Source: Pontiellaceae bacterium
Lineage (GTDB): Bacteria > Verrucomicrobiota > Kiritimatiellia > Kiritimatiellales > Tichowtungiaceae
Reading direction: 5' to 3'
Assembly: GCA_025457785.1 (NCBI GenBank)
Contig: JALOTS010000029.1
Coordinates: forward strand, 1 to 14,553
Length of the DNA: 14,553 bases
The position numbers and the translations under genes were made by a program. The notes beneath the pieces were generated by a model. It had not been told where the DNA came from. It saw only the letters and a list, made by a program, of their open reading frames with translations, and did no database searches. Below are positions 1 to 6,739 of this stretch, piece by piece. Each line of letters opens with the position of its first letter. Within the stretch, counting starts at the first letter, position 1.

Positions 1-59
1 TTCAACGGTCTTTCTTTTTTTCTTGTTTTGATCGTATCGGCGCTTTCGGGGTGACACTT

Positions 60-94
60 TTTCGGCCTTTCGACTTTCGACTTTTAACCTTTGT
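60..94. repeat. Short heptamer-repeat tract before the methyltransferase gene
   Basis: Two perfect copies of CTTTCGA (67-73, 74-80) are followed in the same 7-base phase by CTTTTAA (81-87) and a degenerate CCTTTGT. More loosely related TTTCGG strings lie just before. The tract ends about 15 bases before the start codon. It shares the 7-base period and the TTTCRA core with the array at 4840-4881, so both may belong to one class of intergenic simple repeat. No promoter or ribosome binding site is evident in it. Confidence 0.5.
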
Positions 95-109
95 CCCTAA
101 AGTTCCCCC

Positions 110-964
110 ATGAACGACGACTATGAACTGATCGACAGCGGCGACGGCCGCAAACTGGAACGCTTCGGTGATGTCACACTGGTCCGCCCCGCCGGACAGG
201 TTGTCTGGCGGCAAACTCTGAACGAAGAAATCTGGCGAAACGTCTCCGCCGGCTTCGACCGCGAAGACGGCAACCGCTGGCATAACCGCCATAATCTGCC
301 CGACAATTGGAAAGTCACTGTTGCCGGCATCACCTTCAAGCTTTCGTCCACCGACTTCGGCCACCTTGGTATCTTCCCCGAACAGCGCATCATGTGGAAA
401 TGGATCCGGGAAACCGTGCAACGGCGCAAAAAACAGACCGGCGCGGTCAGCGTGTTAAACCTCTTCGCATACTCCGGCGGCTCCACGCTCGCCGCCGCGC
501 AGGGCGGCGCGGAAGTCTGCCATCTCGATGCCTCCAAAGGCATGGTCGAATGGGCCCGCGAAAACGCCGCGCTCAACGGACTTCAAGAGGCTCCGATCCG
601 CTGGATCGTTGACGACGCTATCAGCTTTCTGCGCCGCGAAGTCAAACGCGAACGCCGCTACGACGGCATCATCCTCGACCCGCCCTCCTTCGGACGCGGA
701 AAAAAAGGCGAGGTCTTCAAAATTCAGGATGCCCTCCCCGAACTGCTCACCCTCTGCCGCGACCTGCTTCCCGATGACCCTTCTTTCGTGCTTCTGAGCT
801 GCCACACGCCGGAATACTCGCCAATGATTCTGCAAAACCTTCTCAGACAATGGCTTAAAGATTTTGATGGTGCCGCCGACTGCGGCGAAATGACCCTCAC
901 CGGAAAACCTGGAGTCATGCCGCTTCCCAGCGGTGCCTTCGCAAGATGGGTTGCCCAAGAATGA
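110..964 (+). CDS. Class I SAM-dependent methyltransferase (COG1092, RlmI-like)
   Basis: This 284-residue protein is predicted to transfer a methyl group from S-adenosylmethionine, probably to a base in ribosomal RNA; the target is inferred from the COG1092 family and not shown by the sequence. Residues 1-100 form the family's N-terminal part, which includes the GIFPEQ string at 87-92. The Rossmann methyltransferase fold follows. Motif I is NLFAYSGGSTLAAA (117-130), the acidic end of strand 2 is D140 in HLDASKG, and motif IV is DPPSFGRG (190-197), with SCHTPEYS at 230-237. It lacks the N-terminal PUA domain of E. coli RlmI and matches the shorter stand-alone branch. The start is supported by the family-like opening YELIDSGDGRKLERFG. 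No clear Shine-Dalgarno sequence precedes the ATG. The gene stands alone on this strand. Confidence 0.88.
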   Translation: MNDDYELIDSGDGRKLERFGDVTLVRPAGQVVWRQTLNEEIWRNVSAGFDREDGNRWHNRHNLPDNWKVTVAGITFKLSSTDFGHLGIFPEQRIMWKWIRETVQRRKKQTGAVSVLNLFAYSGGSTLAAAQGGAEVCHLDASKGMVEWARENAALNGLQEAPIRWIVDDAISFLRREVKRERRYDGIILDPPSFGRGKKGEVFKIQDALPELLTLCRDLLPDDPSFVLLSCHTPEYSPMILQNLLRQWLKDFDGAADCGEMTLTGKPGVMPLPSGAFARWVAQE

Positions 965-1079
965 TTGTGACCGAAACTGAAGCACAGACTTCTGAAATCC
1001 GAACGGCGCTCAAATTGTTAGATAAACCGTTCTGCACGAATAGATTGCGGATTCGGATGTTCCGCGATTAAACCAGCTC

Positions 1080-1235
1080 ATGTTTATCCGCAAGGAGAAA
1101 AACAAATCCGGCGGCATCAGCGTTCAGGTCATCAGTAAGTCCGGCGGGTACCGGGCACTCGAAATACCGCTTTTCCGCCGTTCCAATGAAAAGCGGGATC
1201 ACTCCGCAAATTCATACGTCACAACAACTTCATAA
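1080..1235 (+). pseudogene. Probable 5' fossil of an IS1634-family transposase
   Basis: An ATG at 1080 opens a 51-codon frame whose first 25 residues begin MFIRKEKNKSGGISVQVISK. That resembles the conserved N-terminus of IS1634-family transposases (M-F-[IV]-R-K-x-K-N-[KR]-S-G-x-x-S-V-Q-[IV]-I), as remembered from the family and not searched. After about residue 28 the resemblance stops, and the frame ends at 1235 inside the antisense end of the neighbouring gene. A full transposase would be several hundred residues long, so this is at most a decayed remnant. No terminal inverted repeats or target duplication were recognised, and no Shine-Dalgarno sequence precedes the ATG. It could be a chance match because it is so short. 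Confidence 0.5.
1167..1196 (-). terminator. Hairpin, probable terminator of the purA-to-SIMPL operon
   Basis: A perfect 9-base-pair stem (CCGCTTTTC at 1167-1175 with GAAAAGCGG at 1188-1196) encloses a 12-base loop. On the minus strand it begins two bases after the TGA stop of the SIMPL-domain gene. That position suits transcript termination or 3'-end protection. The run after the stem (TATTTC) is a poor U-tract, so intrinsic termination is only probable. Confidence 0.45.
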
Positions 1236-1831
1236 GACACACATATTTTATCGGATGAACGTCCGAGTATTCCCGTCGGAAATCCGTCCTGAATTGCCCA
1301 CTCTGCCTTCACTTCGCCGTTGATAAACTCATCGCACTGGATGGAAAGAATTTTTCCTGCCTTTTTCCCTGCTAATTCCGCATGAACTTTCGCCCGTTTT
1401 GCCGCATCAGCAAGCGCTTTTTCATACATCCGGCGGGTCAGTTCCGCGTCCTCTTTTACGCCGAAAAACACCGGACGGCCAATATCCATGTCGCTGAGGG
1501 GATAAACCCTGACAGCATAATTCTGGGTTGTGCCGTATAAAATGGCGTTCAGTTCACAGGCCGTATAAATGATATCGGCTGTCAAATCGGTCTTCGGCTC
1601 ACAAACGAAACGAAGCCGCTGCCGAACAAAATAATCCGAAGCATCCGGACTCTTTGCTTCACTTATCTCAGTCCGCACCAGGATTTGCTCTGTTCTAACC
1701 AGCACATCCGTCACATCGCATTTTTTCTTCACTCCGCTGATAATTCTGTCCGTCAGCTTTTCAACCGTCCGGAATGCAATATCAGCCTGAGCAACCAAAA
1801 AAACGCCCAGCCAACTGATCCATCGTTTCAT
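1199..1831 (-). CDS. Secreted SIMPL-domain (DUF541) family protein
   Basis: This 210-residue protein opens with a probable signal peptide (MKRWISWLGVFLVAQA, cleavage near 16), so it is expected in the periplasm or outside the cell. Its C-terminal half looks like the SIMPL/DUF541 fold: a helix rich in Ala and Lys (about 140-160) leads into AGKKAGKILSI (153-163), as in that family's helix-strand unit. The N-terminal half is weaker and carries a small duplication, LVRTE at about 44-48 and 51-55. The family's biochemical role is not settled. The start chosen is ATG 1831 because AGGAG lies about 7 bases upstream and the signal peptide begins there; an ATG at 1861 would bury both. It follows rseP by 48 bases and may be co-transcribed with it, although its own promoter cannot be excluded. 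Confidence 0.7.
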   Translation of the reverse strand: MKRWISWLGVFLVAQADIAFRTVEKLTDRIISGVKKKCDVTDVLVRTEQILVRTEISEAKSPDASDYFVRQRLRFVCEPKTDLTADIIYTACELNAILYGTTQNYAVRVYPLSDMDIGRPVFFGVKEDAELTRRMYEKALADAAKRAKVHAELAGKKAGKILSIQCDEFINGEVKAEWAIQDGFPTGILGRSSDKICVSYEVVVTYEFAE

Positions 1832-1879
1832 CACACAACTCCTTTTTTTTCCGCCCGTCATTTTTCCATATTCGCCATG

Positions 1880-3247
1880 CTATTCCCCTTCGCCCGCCGG
1901 AGAAACCATTTCCGTAAAAAACTTCCTGACGCCCCACTTGCGGTCAGCGTCGTTAAACGTGACCCAAAGCATGGTGCCGATCAGCAGAACCGCGAAAAAA
2001 TTGATCAAGGCCGTCTGAATTCTGACACTCACTTTATGGCGCGTAATCCCGTGCCAGAGTGCGAAAACAATATGTCCGCCGTCGAGCACCGGAATCGGCA
2101 GCAAATTCAATATGGCCAGATTGATGTTCAAAAAACGGATGATGCCGAAGGTGTTCAGCAACCCCATCTTGATGGATGTCGTCAACAGGCTGAAAATCAG
2201 GATCGGCCCGCCGAGCCCGCCCGCCGCCTGTTTCGCTTCAGACGGAGTCATCAGGGCTTTTAAAAGGCGGACGATAGCCAGCGCATCATATTTGAGCTGA
2301 TCCACCGGATTTTTATACAGCATCCACGGCATGCCCAGCCCCCCGCCGACCCCAACCATAATCCGGTCATACTTCTCATTATATTCGGGAACGATAGACA
2401 ACCTCAGTTTTTCACCGCCGCGCTCAACCAGGAGTGCCACCGGAACCCCCGGATCTGCGGATTGCACCAGCTGAGTGAAATGACTCCAGCCAAGGATCGG
2501 CTCTTCATTAAACATCAATGCCATATCGCCGCTTTTCACACCGGCACGATCCGCAGGACTGTCCGCCTGCACAGAACCAAACTGACACGGAACGGTAAAG
2601 GTCACACCGTCAATGACCGGCGCACCATCCCGGCGTCCAATCGGAACGGTTAACTGCTCCGTCATATCGCCTCGGCGTATGCTGATAGAGGCTTCGGAGA
2701 TATTATTCAGCAAGGCTTCTGTTAAGAATTCATATTCATCTTTAATTTCAGTGCCGTTGATCGCGGTAATCTCATCGCCCTGCCGCAAACCGGCGGCATA
2801 GGCGGCGCTGTTGGTTTCAAGGGTTCCAATGATTGGACGGATCTGTGTATCCGCATCGCCGCCGGGAATCAGCCAAATCACAACGGCCAGCACAATCGCC
2901 AGCATCACATTGCCAATCGATCCGGCAGCGGCGACCGCGATTTTTTTCCAGGGCGAAACATCAGGAAACCGCTCCGTCGTCCCGTCGCCCTGAATTTTTT
3001 CCATCCCGGCGGGATCAAGCTGCGGAAGCGCCACATACCCGCCAAAGGGAATCCATCCGATTTTATAAACGGTACCGTCCTTTTCCCGTTTGAAGACGGC
3101 TTTCCCGAAACCGATCGAAAATGTTTTCACCACCAGTCCGCAACGGCGGGCGACGATAAAATGGCCGAATTCATGAACAAAAACGGTAACGCCGAAAACA
3201 AACAACGCCAAAAAAAGTAACCAGATATTCAAAAGAAAATCAGCCAT
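1880..3247 (-). CDS. rseP: RIP zinc metalloprotease RseP (site-2 protease)
   Basis: This 455-residue protein is an inner-membrane intramembrane protease. It is expected to cut anti-sigma factors or leftover signal peptides within the membrane. The zinc site HEFGH (25-29) lies in the first transmembrane segment, and the third ligand motif is in NLLPIPVLDGGHI (381-393). Two PDZ domains occupy about 135-215 and 217-290 (GLRQGDEITAING and GVKSGDMAL are the ligand-loop regions). Further membrane segments lie near 103-127, 365-385 and 410-430. The length fits the two-PDZ RseP class. The ATG start lies 16 bases after the cdsA stop, with AAGG upstream. In many bacteria dxr lies between cdsA and rseP; here it is absent. 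Confidence 0.95.
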   Translation of the reverse strand: MADFLLNIWLLFLALFVFGVTVFVHEFGHFIVARRCGLVVKTFSIGFGKAVFKREKDGTVYKIGWIPFGGYVALPQLDPAGMEKIQGDGTTERFPDVSPWKKIAVAAAGSIGNVMLAIVLAVVIWLIPGGDADTQIRPIIGTLETNSAAYAAGLRQGDEITAINGTEIKDEYEFLTEALLNNISEASISIRRGDMTEQLTVPIGRRDGAPVIDGVTFTVPCQFGSVQADSPADRAGVKSGDMALMFNEEPILGWSHFTQLVQSADPGVPVALLVERGGEKLRLSIVPEYNEKYDRIMVGVGGGLGMPWMLYKNPVDQLKYDALAIVRLLKALMTPSEAKQAAGGLGGPILIFSLLTTSIKMGLLNTFGIIRFLNINLAILNLLPIPVLDGGHIVFALWHGITRHKVSVRIQTALINFFAVLLIGTMLWVTFNDADRKWGVRKFFTEMVSPAGEGE

Positions 3248-3263
3248 GCGGGCTTCCGCCTTT

Positions 3264-4112
3264 CTAACTCAGGAAAAATTGGATATAAATGTACATGAAC
3301 GGGGCGGCGAAAAGCAGACTGTCGATCATGTCGAGCATCCCGCCCATCCCGTACGCAATTGCGCCGGAGTCTTTGACATCCACTGCGCGCTTCAGCAGCG
3401 ACTCCACCAAATCGCCCGCTGTTCCAACAATTGGAAGGAGAAGGCCTAGAATCAGCGCATGAGTCAGCGAAAAGACATAGGGTCCAAGCATCCCGTCGGC
3501 AAAAAACCACCAGGCCGCCCCGACCGAGCAGGAAAACAAAATCCCGCCGGCCAATCCCTCCCAGCTTTTTTTCGGAGAAATGCGCGGAAACAGCTTATGC
3601 CTTCCGAAACGCGAGCCGATAAAATAGGCGCCGGTATCGCCCCACTTAACGGCCAGCAACAGATAAAACGCAACCTTCGCCGGTTCGTCCAGATGATCAG
3701 TGTCCATCATATACAGCCGGACAAAAAAGCTCCAGAAAAACGCCGTATAAAAAAAGCCGAAAATGGTTCCCAGCGCATTGTGAAAAGCCTGCCGTGCATC
3801 GGCGTAGCCGAACAGCCGGAAAAAAACCGCCATCAGGACAATCAGCTCGACCGAACATAACACCTCATCCGAAAACCCGTGTTTAGCGGAAAACCAGGCC
3901 GTCGCAACAAACAGAAGCCCTCCGGCCATTCCCGTCTTTTTCGAAGCCGGCATGCCGCCGCGCTCCATTAACGAATAGACTTCGTGCATCGCCAGACCGC
4001 ATACCGCCGTCAAACCAATCAGCACGAGATAATCCCCGGCAGGAACCAGCAGCACAGCCGTCACAAGAACAGCCGCGATAATCAACCCCAATACAATCCG
4101 TTTTTTATCCAT
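3264..4112 (-). CDS. cdsA: Phosphatidate cytidylyltransferase (CDP-diglyceride synthase)
   Basis: This polytopic inner-membrane enzyme (282 residues) makes CDP-diacylglycerol from phosphatidic acid and CTP, feeding phospholipid synthesis. Several hydrophobic segments are visible (about 5-40, 62-75, 88-104, 113-133, 188-225, 266-281). The conserved SPKKSWEG loop is at 179-186. The C-terminal signature is recognisable as GDLVESLLKR (233-242), KDS (247-249) and GMGGMLDMIDS (255-265). Two positions differ from the usual PGHGG..DR.D pattern: Met replaces His at 256 and Met replaces Arg at 262. The acidic residues D248, D261 and D264 are kept. The ATG start sits 9 bases after the uppS stop with GGA 7 bases upstream, so the genes are almost certainly one operon. 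Confidence 0.93.
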   Translation of the reverse strand: MDKKRIVLGLIIAAVLVTAVLLVPAGDYLVLIGLTAVCGLAMHEVYSLMERGGMPASKKTGMAGGLLFVATAWFSAKHGFSDEVLCSVELIVLMAVFFRLFGYADARQAFHNALGTIFGFFYTAFFWSFFVRLYMMDTDHLDEPAKVAFYLLLAVKWGDTGAYFIGSRFGRHKLFPRISPKKSWEGLAGGILFSCSVGAAWWFFADGMLGPYVFSLTHALILGLLLPIVGTAGDLVESLLKRAVDVKDSGAIAYGMGGMLDMIDSLLFAAPFMYIYIQFFLS

Positions 4113-4121
4113 TGCGTTTCC

Positions 4122-4853
4122 TTATTTTGTCACAACTCCGCCGTACCGGCGTCCGCGCCGACCGAACACTTCCAACGCCTGGAAAAATTCTTTTTCACGG
4201 AAATCGGGCCAGAACACATCCGTCACATACAGCTCGGCATAAGACAGTTGCCAAAGCAGAAAATTACTCAACCTCAGTTCGCCGCTGGTTCGAATCATCA
4301 ATTCCGGATCCGGCACATCCGGCAAATAAAGATGGTTTGCAACAGTCTCTTCGGTCACCGTTTCAGGATCCAGTTCACCCCGCGCTGTTTTGCGCGCGAT
4401 CGCTTTCGCCGCGTCGGCAATTTCAAGACGACTCCCGTAACTCAGCGCCAGAATCAGCGTATATTCATAATTCTCCGCCGATTTTTCCATCAATTGCGCA
4501 AGTTTTTTCTGAACCGTTCGCGGCAGACGGTCAAACTGACCCATCACCCGCAGGCGGATTTTATTCTCCAGCAGCTCCTTCCCGTGGCGATCAATAAAAA
4601 TGGAGAGCAGATTCATCAGCCCCTCCACCTCATCCTTCGGGCGAATCCAGTTTTCCGTGCTGAACGCGTAAAGTGTCAGATAGCGAACGCCCGCCTGCCG
4701 CACGGCGCGAAGCACCGCGCGGACCGACTCAGCCCCCTGCTCATGACCCTTCAGCCGCGAGAGTCCGCGCTGCTGCGCCCAGCGCCCGTTGCCATCCATA
4801 ATAATCGCAACGTGCGAAGGAATTTTATTCAGTTGAGGAATTTCGGGTTTCAA
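4122..4853 (-). CDS. uppS: Isoprenyl transferase (undecaprenyl diphosphate synthase)
   Basis: This 243-residue cytosolic cis-prenyltransferase adds isopentenyl units to farnesyl diphosphate to make the C55 lipid carrier for peptidoglycan and other envelope polymers. The catalytic region is HVAIIMDGNGRWA (14-26), with the Mg-binding Asp at 20. FSTENW (64-69) and the RTSGELRLSNFLLWQ region (188-202) are the other family hallmarks, followed by WPDF (215-218). The length is normal. The frame is open only back to a TTG at 4853, and no in-frame ATG precedes the catalytic motif, because a TGA lies two codons upstream. The TTG is part of a heptamer array and has no clear Shine-Dalgarno sequence, so translation may depend on coupling to purA, whose stop is 17 bases upstream. 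Confidence 0.93.
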   Translation of the reverse strand: MKPEIPQLNKIPSHVAIIMDGNGRWAQQRGLSRLKGHEQGAESVRAVLRAVRQAGVRYLTLYAFSTENWIRPKDEVEGLMNLLSIFIDRHGKELLENKIRLRVMGQFDRLPRTVQKKLAQLMEKSAENYEYTLILALSYGSRLEIADAAKAIARKTARGELDPETVTEETVANHLYLPDVPDPELMIRTSGELRLSNFLLWQLSYAELYVTDVFWPDFREKEFFQALEVFGRRGRRYGGVVTK

Positions 4854-4881
4854 GTTTCAAGTTTCAAATTTCATGTTTCGA
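4840..4881. repeat. Six-unit heptamer array across the purA/uppS junction
   Basis: On the plus strand the units are ATTTCGG, GTTTCAA, GTTTCAA, GTTTCAA, ATTTCAT and GTTTCGA, contiguous and in phase. Three units are identical. The array covers the last codons of purA, its stop, the 17-base spacer and the first codons of uppS including its TTG start. Because the unit length is 7, the three identical copies put TTG in all three frames; only the last is in frame with uppS. Confidence 0.85.
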
Positions 4882-6151
4882 GAAAAATCGTGCTGGCGCG
4901 ATTCGGACCGACGGACAGAATACTCACCGGCACACCCGTCAGCTCTTCAATCCAGCGAACATATTTCCGCGCCTGCTCCGGCAGTTCCTCAAACGCCGTC
5001 GCGTCACGGGTGGAACAGTTCCAGCCCTTGAATTCTTCATACACCGGCTTGCAGCGGGACAGCCTGCTGATACTGGCCGGAACGGTTTGAAGCCGCTCGC
5101 CGTCGCACTCGTAGGCCACACAAACCTTAATGGTTTCAAACCCGTCGAGAACATCCATTTTCATCAGAGCCCAGCGATTAATCCCTCCAATCATCGCGGA
5201 ATAACGTGCAACCACCGCATCAAACCAGCCGCAGCGGCGCGGACGTCCCGTCGTTGCGCCGAACTCACGTCCCACACTGCCCATTTTTTTACCGTCTTCA
5301 TCAAGCAATTCCGTCGGGAACGGCCCCTCGCCGACCCGCGTGGTATAGGCTTTAACAATCCCGATCACCTCATCCACGCAATGCGGCGGAATACCGGCTC
5401 CGGCCGCGACACCCCCGGCTCCGGTAGATGAGGAGGTTACAAAGGGATACGTTCCGAAATCAACATCGAGCATCACCCCCTGCGCCCCCTCGAAAATCAC
5501 ATTGCCGGACGGATCGCGCACCGCTGCGTTCAGCATCGGAACGGCATCGCAAATAAACGGCTTAAGATAATCGAACGCCTCGTTGTACTTCACGACCAGC
5601 TCATCGGCATCCAGCAGATCAGCGCCCATAATGGCCAGTACGGCGTTTTTCGACGCGATCCGTTCCCTCAACATGGATTCAAAATTTTCTTCGAGCGCAT
5701 CGCCCATGCGCAGGCCGGTGCGGTCCGCCTTATCCGAATAGGCCGGGCCGATGCCGCGCTTCGTCGTGCCGATCTTTTTGCCCGACTCCAGCCGCGCTTC
5801 TCTCGCGCCGTCGAGCGCCTTGTGATACTGAAGAACCAGGTGGGCGCGGTCACTGACAAACAGCCGCCCGCGAAACTCAATTCCGCGTTTTTCCAAATCC
5901 TGAAGTTCTTCGGCCAGACCGAGCGGATCCACCACCAGCCCGTTGCCGATCACACAGTTAACTCCCGGACGAAGAATACCCGACGGAGCCAGATGCAGCA
6001 CATACTTCTGGTCGCCGATTTCGACCGTATGGCCCGCATTATTTCCGCCCTGATAGCGAACCACCCAGTTCGCCCTGGCGGTCAACACATCAATAACCTT
6101 GCCTTTGCCCTCATCACCCCACTGTGCTCCGATTAAAACTGTATTCGCCAT
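4871..6151 (-). CDS. purA: Adenylosuccinate synthase
   Basis: This 426-residue cytosolic enzyme joins IMP and aspartate using GTP to give adenylosuccinate, the first committed step to AMP. GAQWGDEGKGK (8-18) holds the catalytic Asp13, and H41 is in GNNAGHT. GTTKRGIGPAYSDK (128-141), EGAQGVMLDVDFGTYPFVTSS (221-241) and GATTGRPRRCGWFD (298-311) are the IMP and GTP sites. The length is normal. A TTG six bases further upstream is in frame, but the ATG at 6151 has a good AGGGG eight bases before it, whereas the TTG would have almost no spacing. It appears to be the first gene of the envelope-lipid operon, a position more often held by frr or pyrH in other bacteria. Confidence 0.96.
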   Translation of the reverse strand: MANTVLIGAQWGDEGKGKVIDVLTARANWVVRYQGGNNAGHTVEIGDQKYVLHLAPSGILRPGVNCVIGNGLVVDPLGLAEELQDLEKRGIEFRGRLFVSDRAHLVLQYHKALDGAREARLESGKKIGTTKRGIGPAYSDKADRTGLRMGDALEENFESMLRERIASKNAVLAIMGADLLDADELVVKYNEAFDYLKPFICDAVPMLNAAVRDPSGNVIFEGAQGVMLDVDFGTYPFVTSSSTGAGGVAAGAGIPPHCVDEVIGIVKAYTTRVGEGPFPTELLDEDGKKMGSVGREFGATTGRPRRCGWFDAVVARYSAMIGGINRWALMKMDVLDGFETIKVCVAYECDGERLQTVPASISRLSRCKPVYEEFKGWNCSTRDATAFEELPEQARKYVRWIEELTGVPVSILSVGPNRASTIFLET

Positions 6152-6193
6152 GCTCAAAACCCCTCGATCCGCGTTGGTTTCTAAAAGGCGTAG

Positions 6194-6222
6194 AGACTAG
6201 ACCACCTCGCCGGACGGGTCAA
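6194..6222 (-). promoter_or_regulatory. Candidate sigma-70-type promoter for purA
   Basis: On the minus strand TTGACC (6222-6217) is followed after exactly 17 bases by TAGTCT (6199-6194). The -35 box is good and the -10 box is weak. Initiation would fall near 6187, giving a leader of about 36 bases before the purA ATG. The promoter consensus of this organism is unknown. Confidence 0.35.
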
Positions 6223-6223
6223 T

Positions 6224-6247
6224 TTCCAAACGCTGGAATTCCAAACG
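6224..6247. repeat. TTCCAAACG direct repeat with TTCCA/TGGAA palindrome
   Basis: TTCCAAACG occurs at 6224-6232 and again at 6239-6247, a 15-base period. The first copy plus the following bases form the palindrome TTCCA-AACGC-TGGAA (6224-6238). It sits just upstream of the candidate purA -35 box, where a regulator could bind, but no known operator is recognised. Confidence 0.4.
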
Positions 6248-6607
6248 ACGCCGGAAACATAACCTCCGCACAACCGGGATTTCCCTTGAACGCGCCACCT
6301 GAACGGAAACGCTGCGCAGCGAATCAGTAATTCATGAAATAACGGCTTTAATTTTTCGCTGAAACCCTTTAGCCTGAACCCAGACGGAATGGACTGTTTT
6401 GTCAGCGGTTCATATTCATCTGGAAAAGAAAGATTTCATCCGTTTTTGTGTTTGAACTGATGCGTTTAGATTTTTCGTTTGAAGAATCTGTCATTTTTGC
6501 GCAGCAAAAAAGTGCTCAGAATCAATTCAGACAGAACAAGTTACGGACAGAAAAGACCCTGCCGGAGTATGAAAAAATGAAATGTGTGATACCGATAACG
6601 AATAACA

Positions 6608-6715
6608 AGGCAGCTCGGCGGGGGCCGTTTTGCCGAGGCTCAGCGAATCATCCCCGGGGACTTGGACTTTGGTTGCCTGCGTGTACGCACGCGGACAGGC
6701 AGCTCCGCTGGCTTG
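6608..6715. repeat. GC-rich palindromic patch before the cold-shock/DUF1294 gene
   Basis: This patch contrasts with the AT-rich DNA on its left. It contains CTCGGC...GCCGAG (6614-6619 with about 6632-6637), the 10-base palindrome TCCCCGGGGA (6651-6660), and a strong cruciform at about 6675-6701. In the cruciform TGCCT pairs with AGGCA and GCGTG pairs with CACGC around TACG, with a four-base bulge. CAGC-TCC-GCTG follows. GGCAGCTC occurs near both ends (about 6610 and 6698). It may be an interspersed REP-like element or a structured leader. Boundaries are approximate and no second copy is present in the window. Confidence 0.45.
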
Positions 6716-6739
6716 GGGTATAGAAAACAATTATCGATC

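Larger units (their letters stand above)
6152..6739. other. Divergent intergenic region, no convincing gene
   Basis: About 590 bases separate purA (minus) from the cold-shock/DUF1294 gene (plus). The half next to purA holds a candidate promoter and a TTCCAAACG direct repeat. The centre (about 6310-6600) is AT-rich; it includes a small AT-type stem (TTTTTGC 6494-6500 with GCAAAAA 6504-6510), but I see no RNA gene there. The last 120 bases are GC-rich and rich in inverted repeats. A plus-strand open frame at 6448-6723 has no recognisable protein features and runs through the palindromes, so it is not called. Confidence 0.7.

Noticed and set aside
110..985. Several minus-strand and other-frame open frames over the methyltransferase gene
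   Set aside because: They overlap a gene with clear methyltransferase motifs and show no family features of their own.
2824..3436. TTCCAAT/C..ATTGGA palindromes at 2824-2837 and 3422-3436, similar to the intergenic TTCCA palindrome
   Set aside because: Both lie inside rseP and cdsA and simply encode PIIGT and PIVGT peptides, so they are explained by the proteins.
3984..5090. Long plus-strand open frame (368 codons) antisense to cdsA, uppS and purA
   Set aside because: It runs opposite three well-supported enzymes. Its composition (rich in Arg, His, Gln, Pro) is typical of an antisense shadow and it shows no domain.
6448..6723. Plus-strand open frame of 91 codons in the purA intergenic region
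   Set aside because: It has no recognisable motif, no ribosome binding site, and its C-terminal half is a translation of the palindromic patch.
6152..6739. Possible tRNA, riboswitch or CRISPR array in the largest gene-poor gap
   Set aside because: There is no cloverleaf pattern, no GGTTCRA-type T-arm, no spaced direct repeats and no riboswitch core that I recognise.
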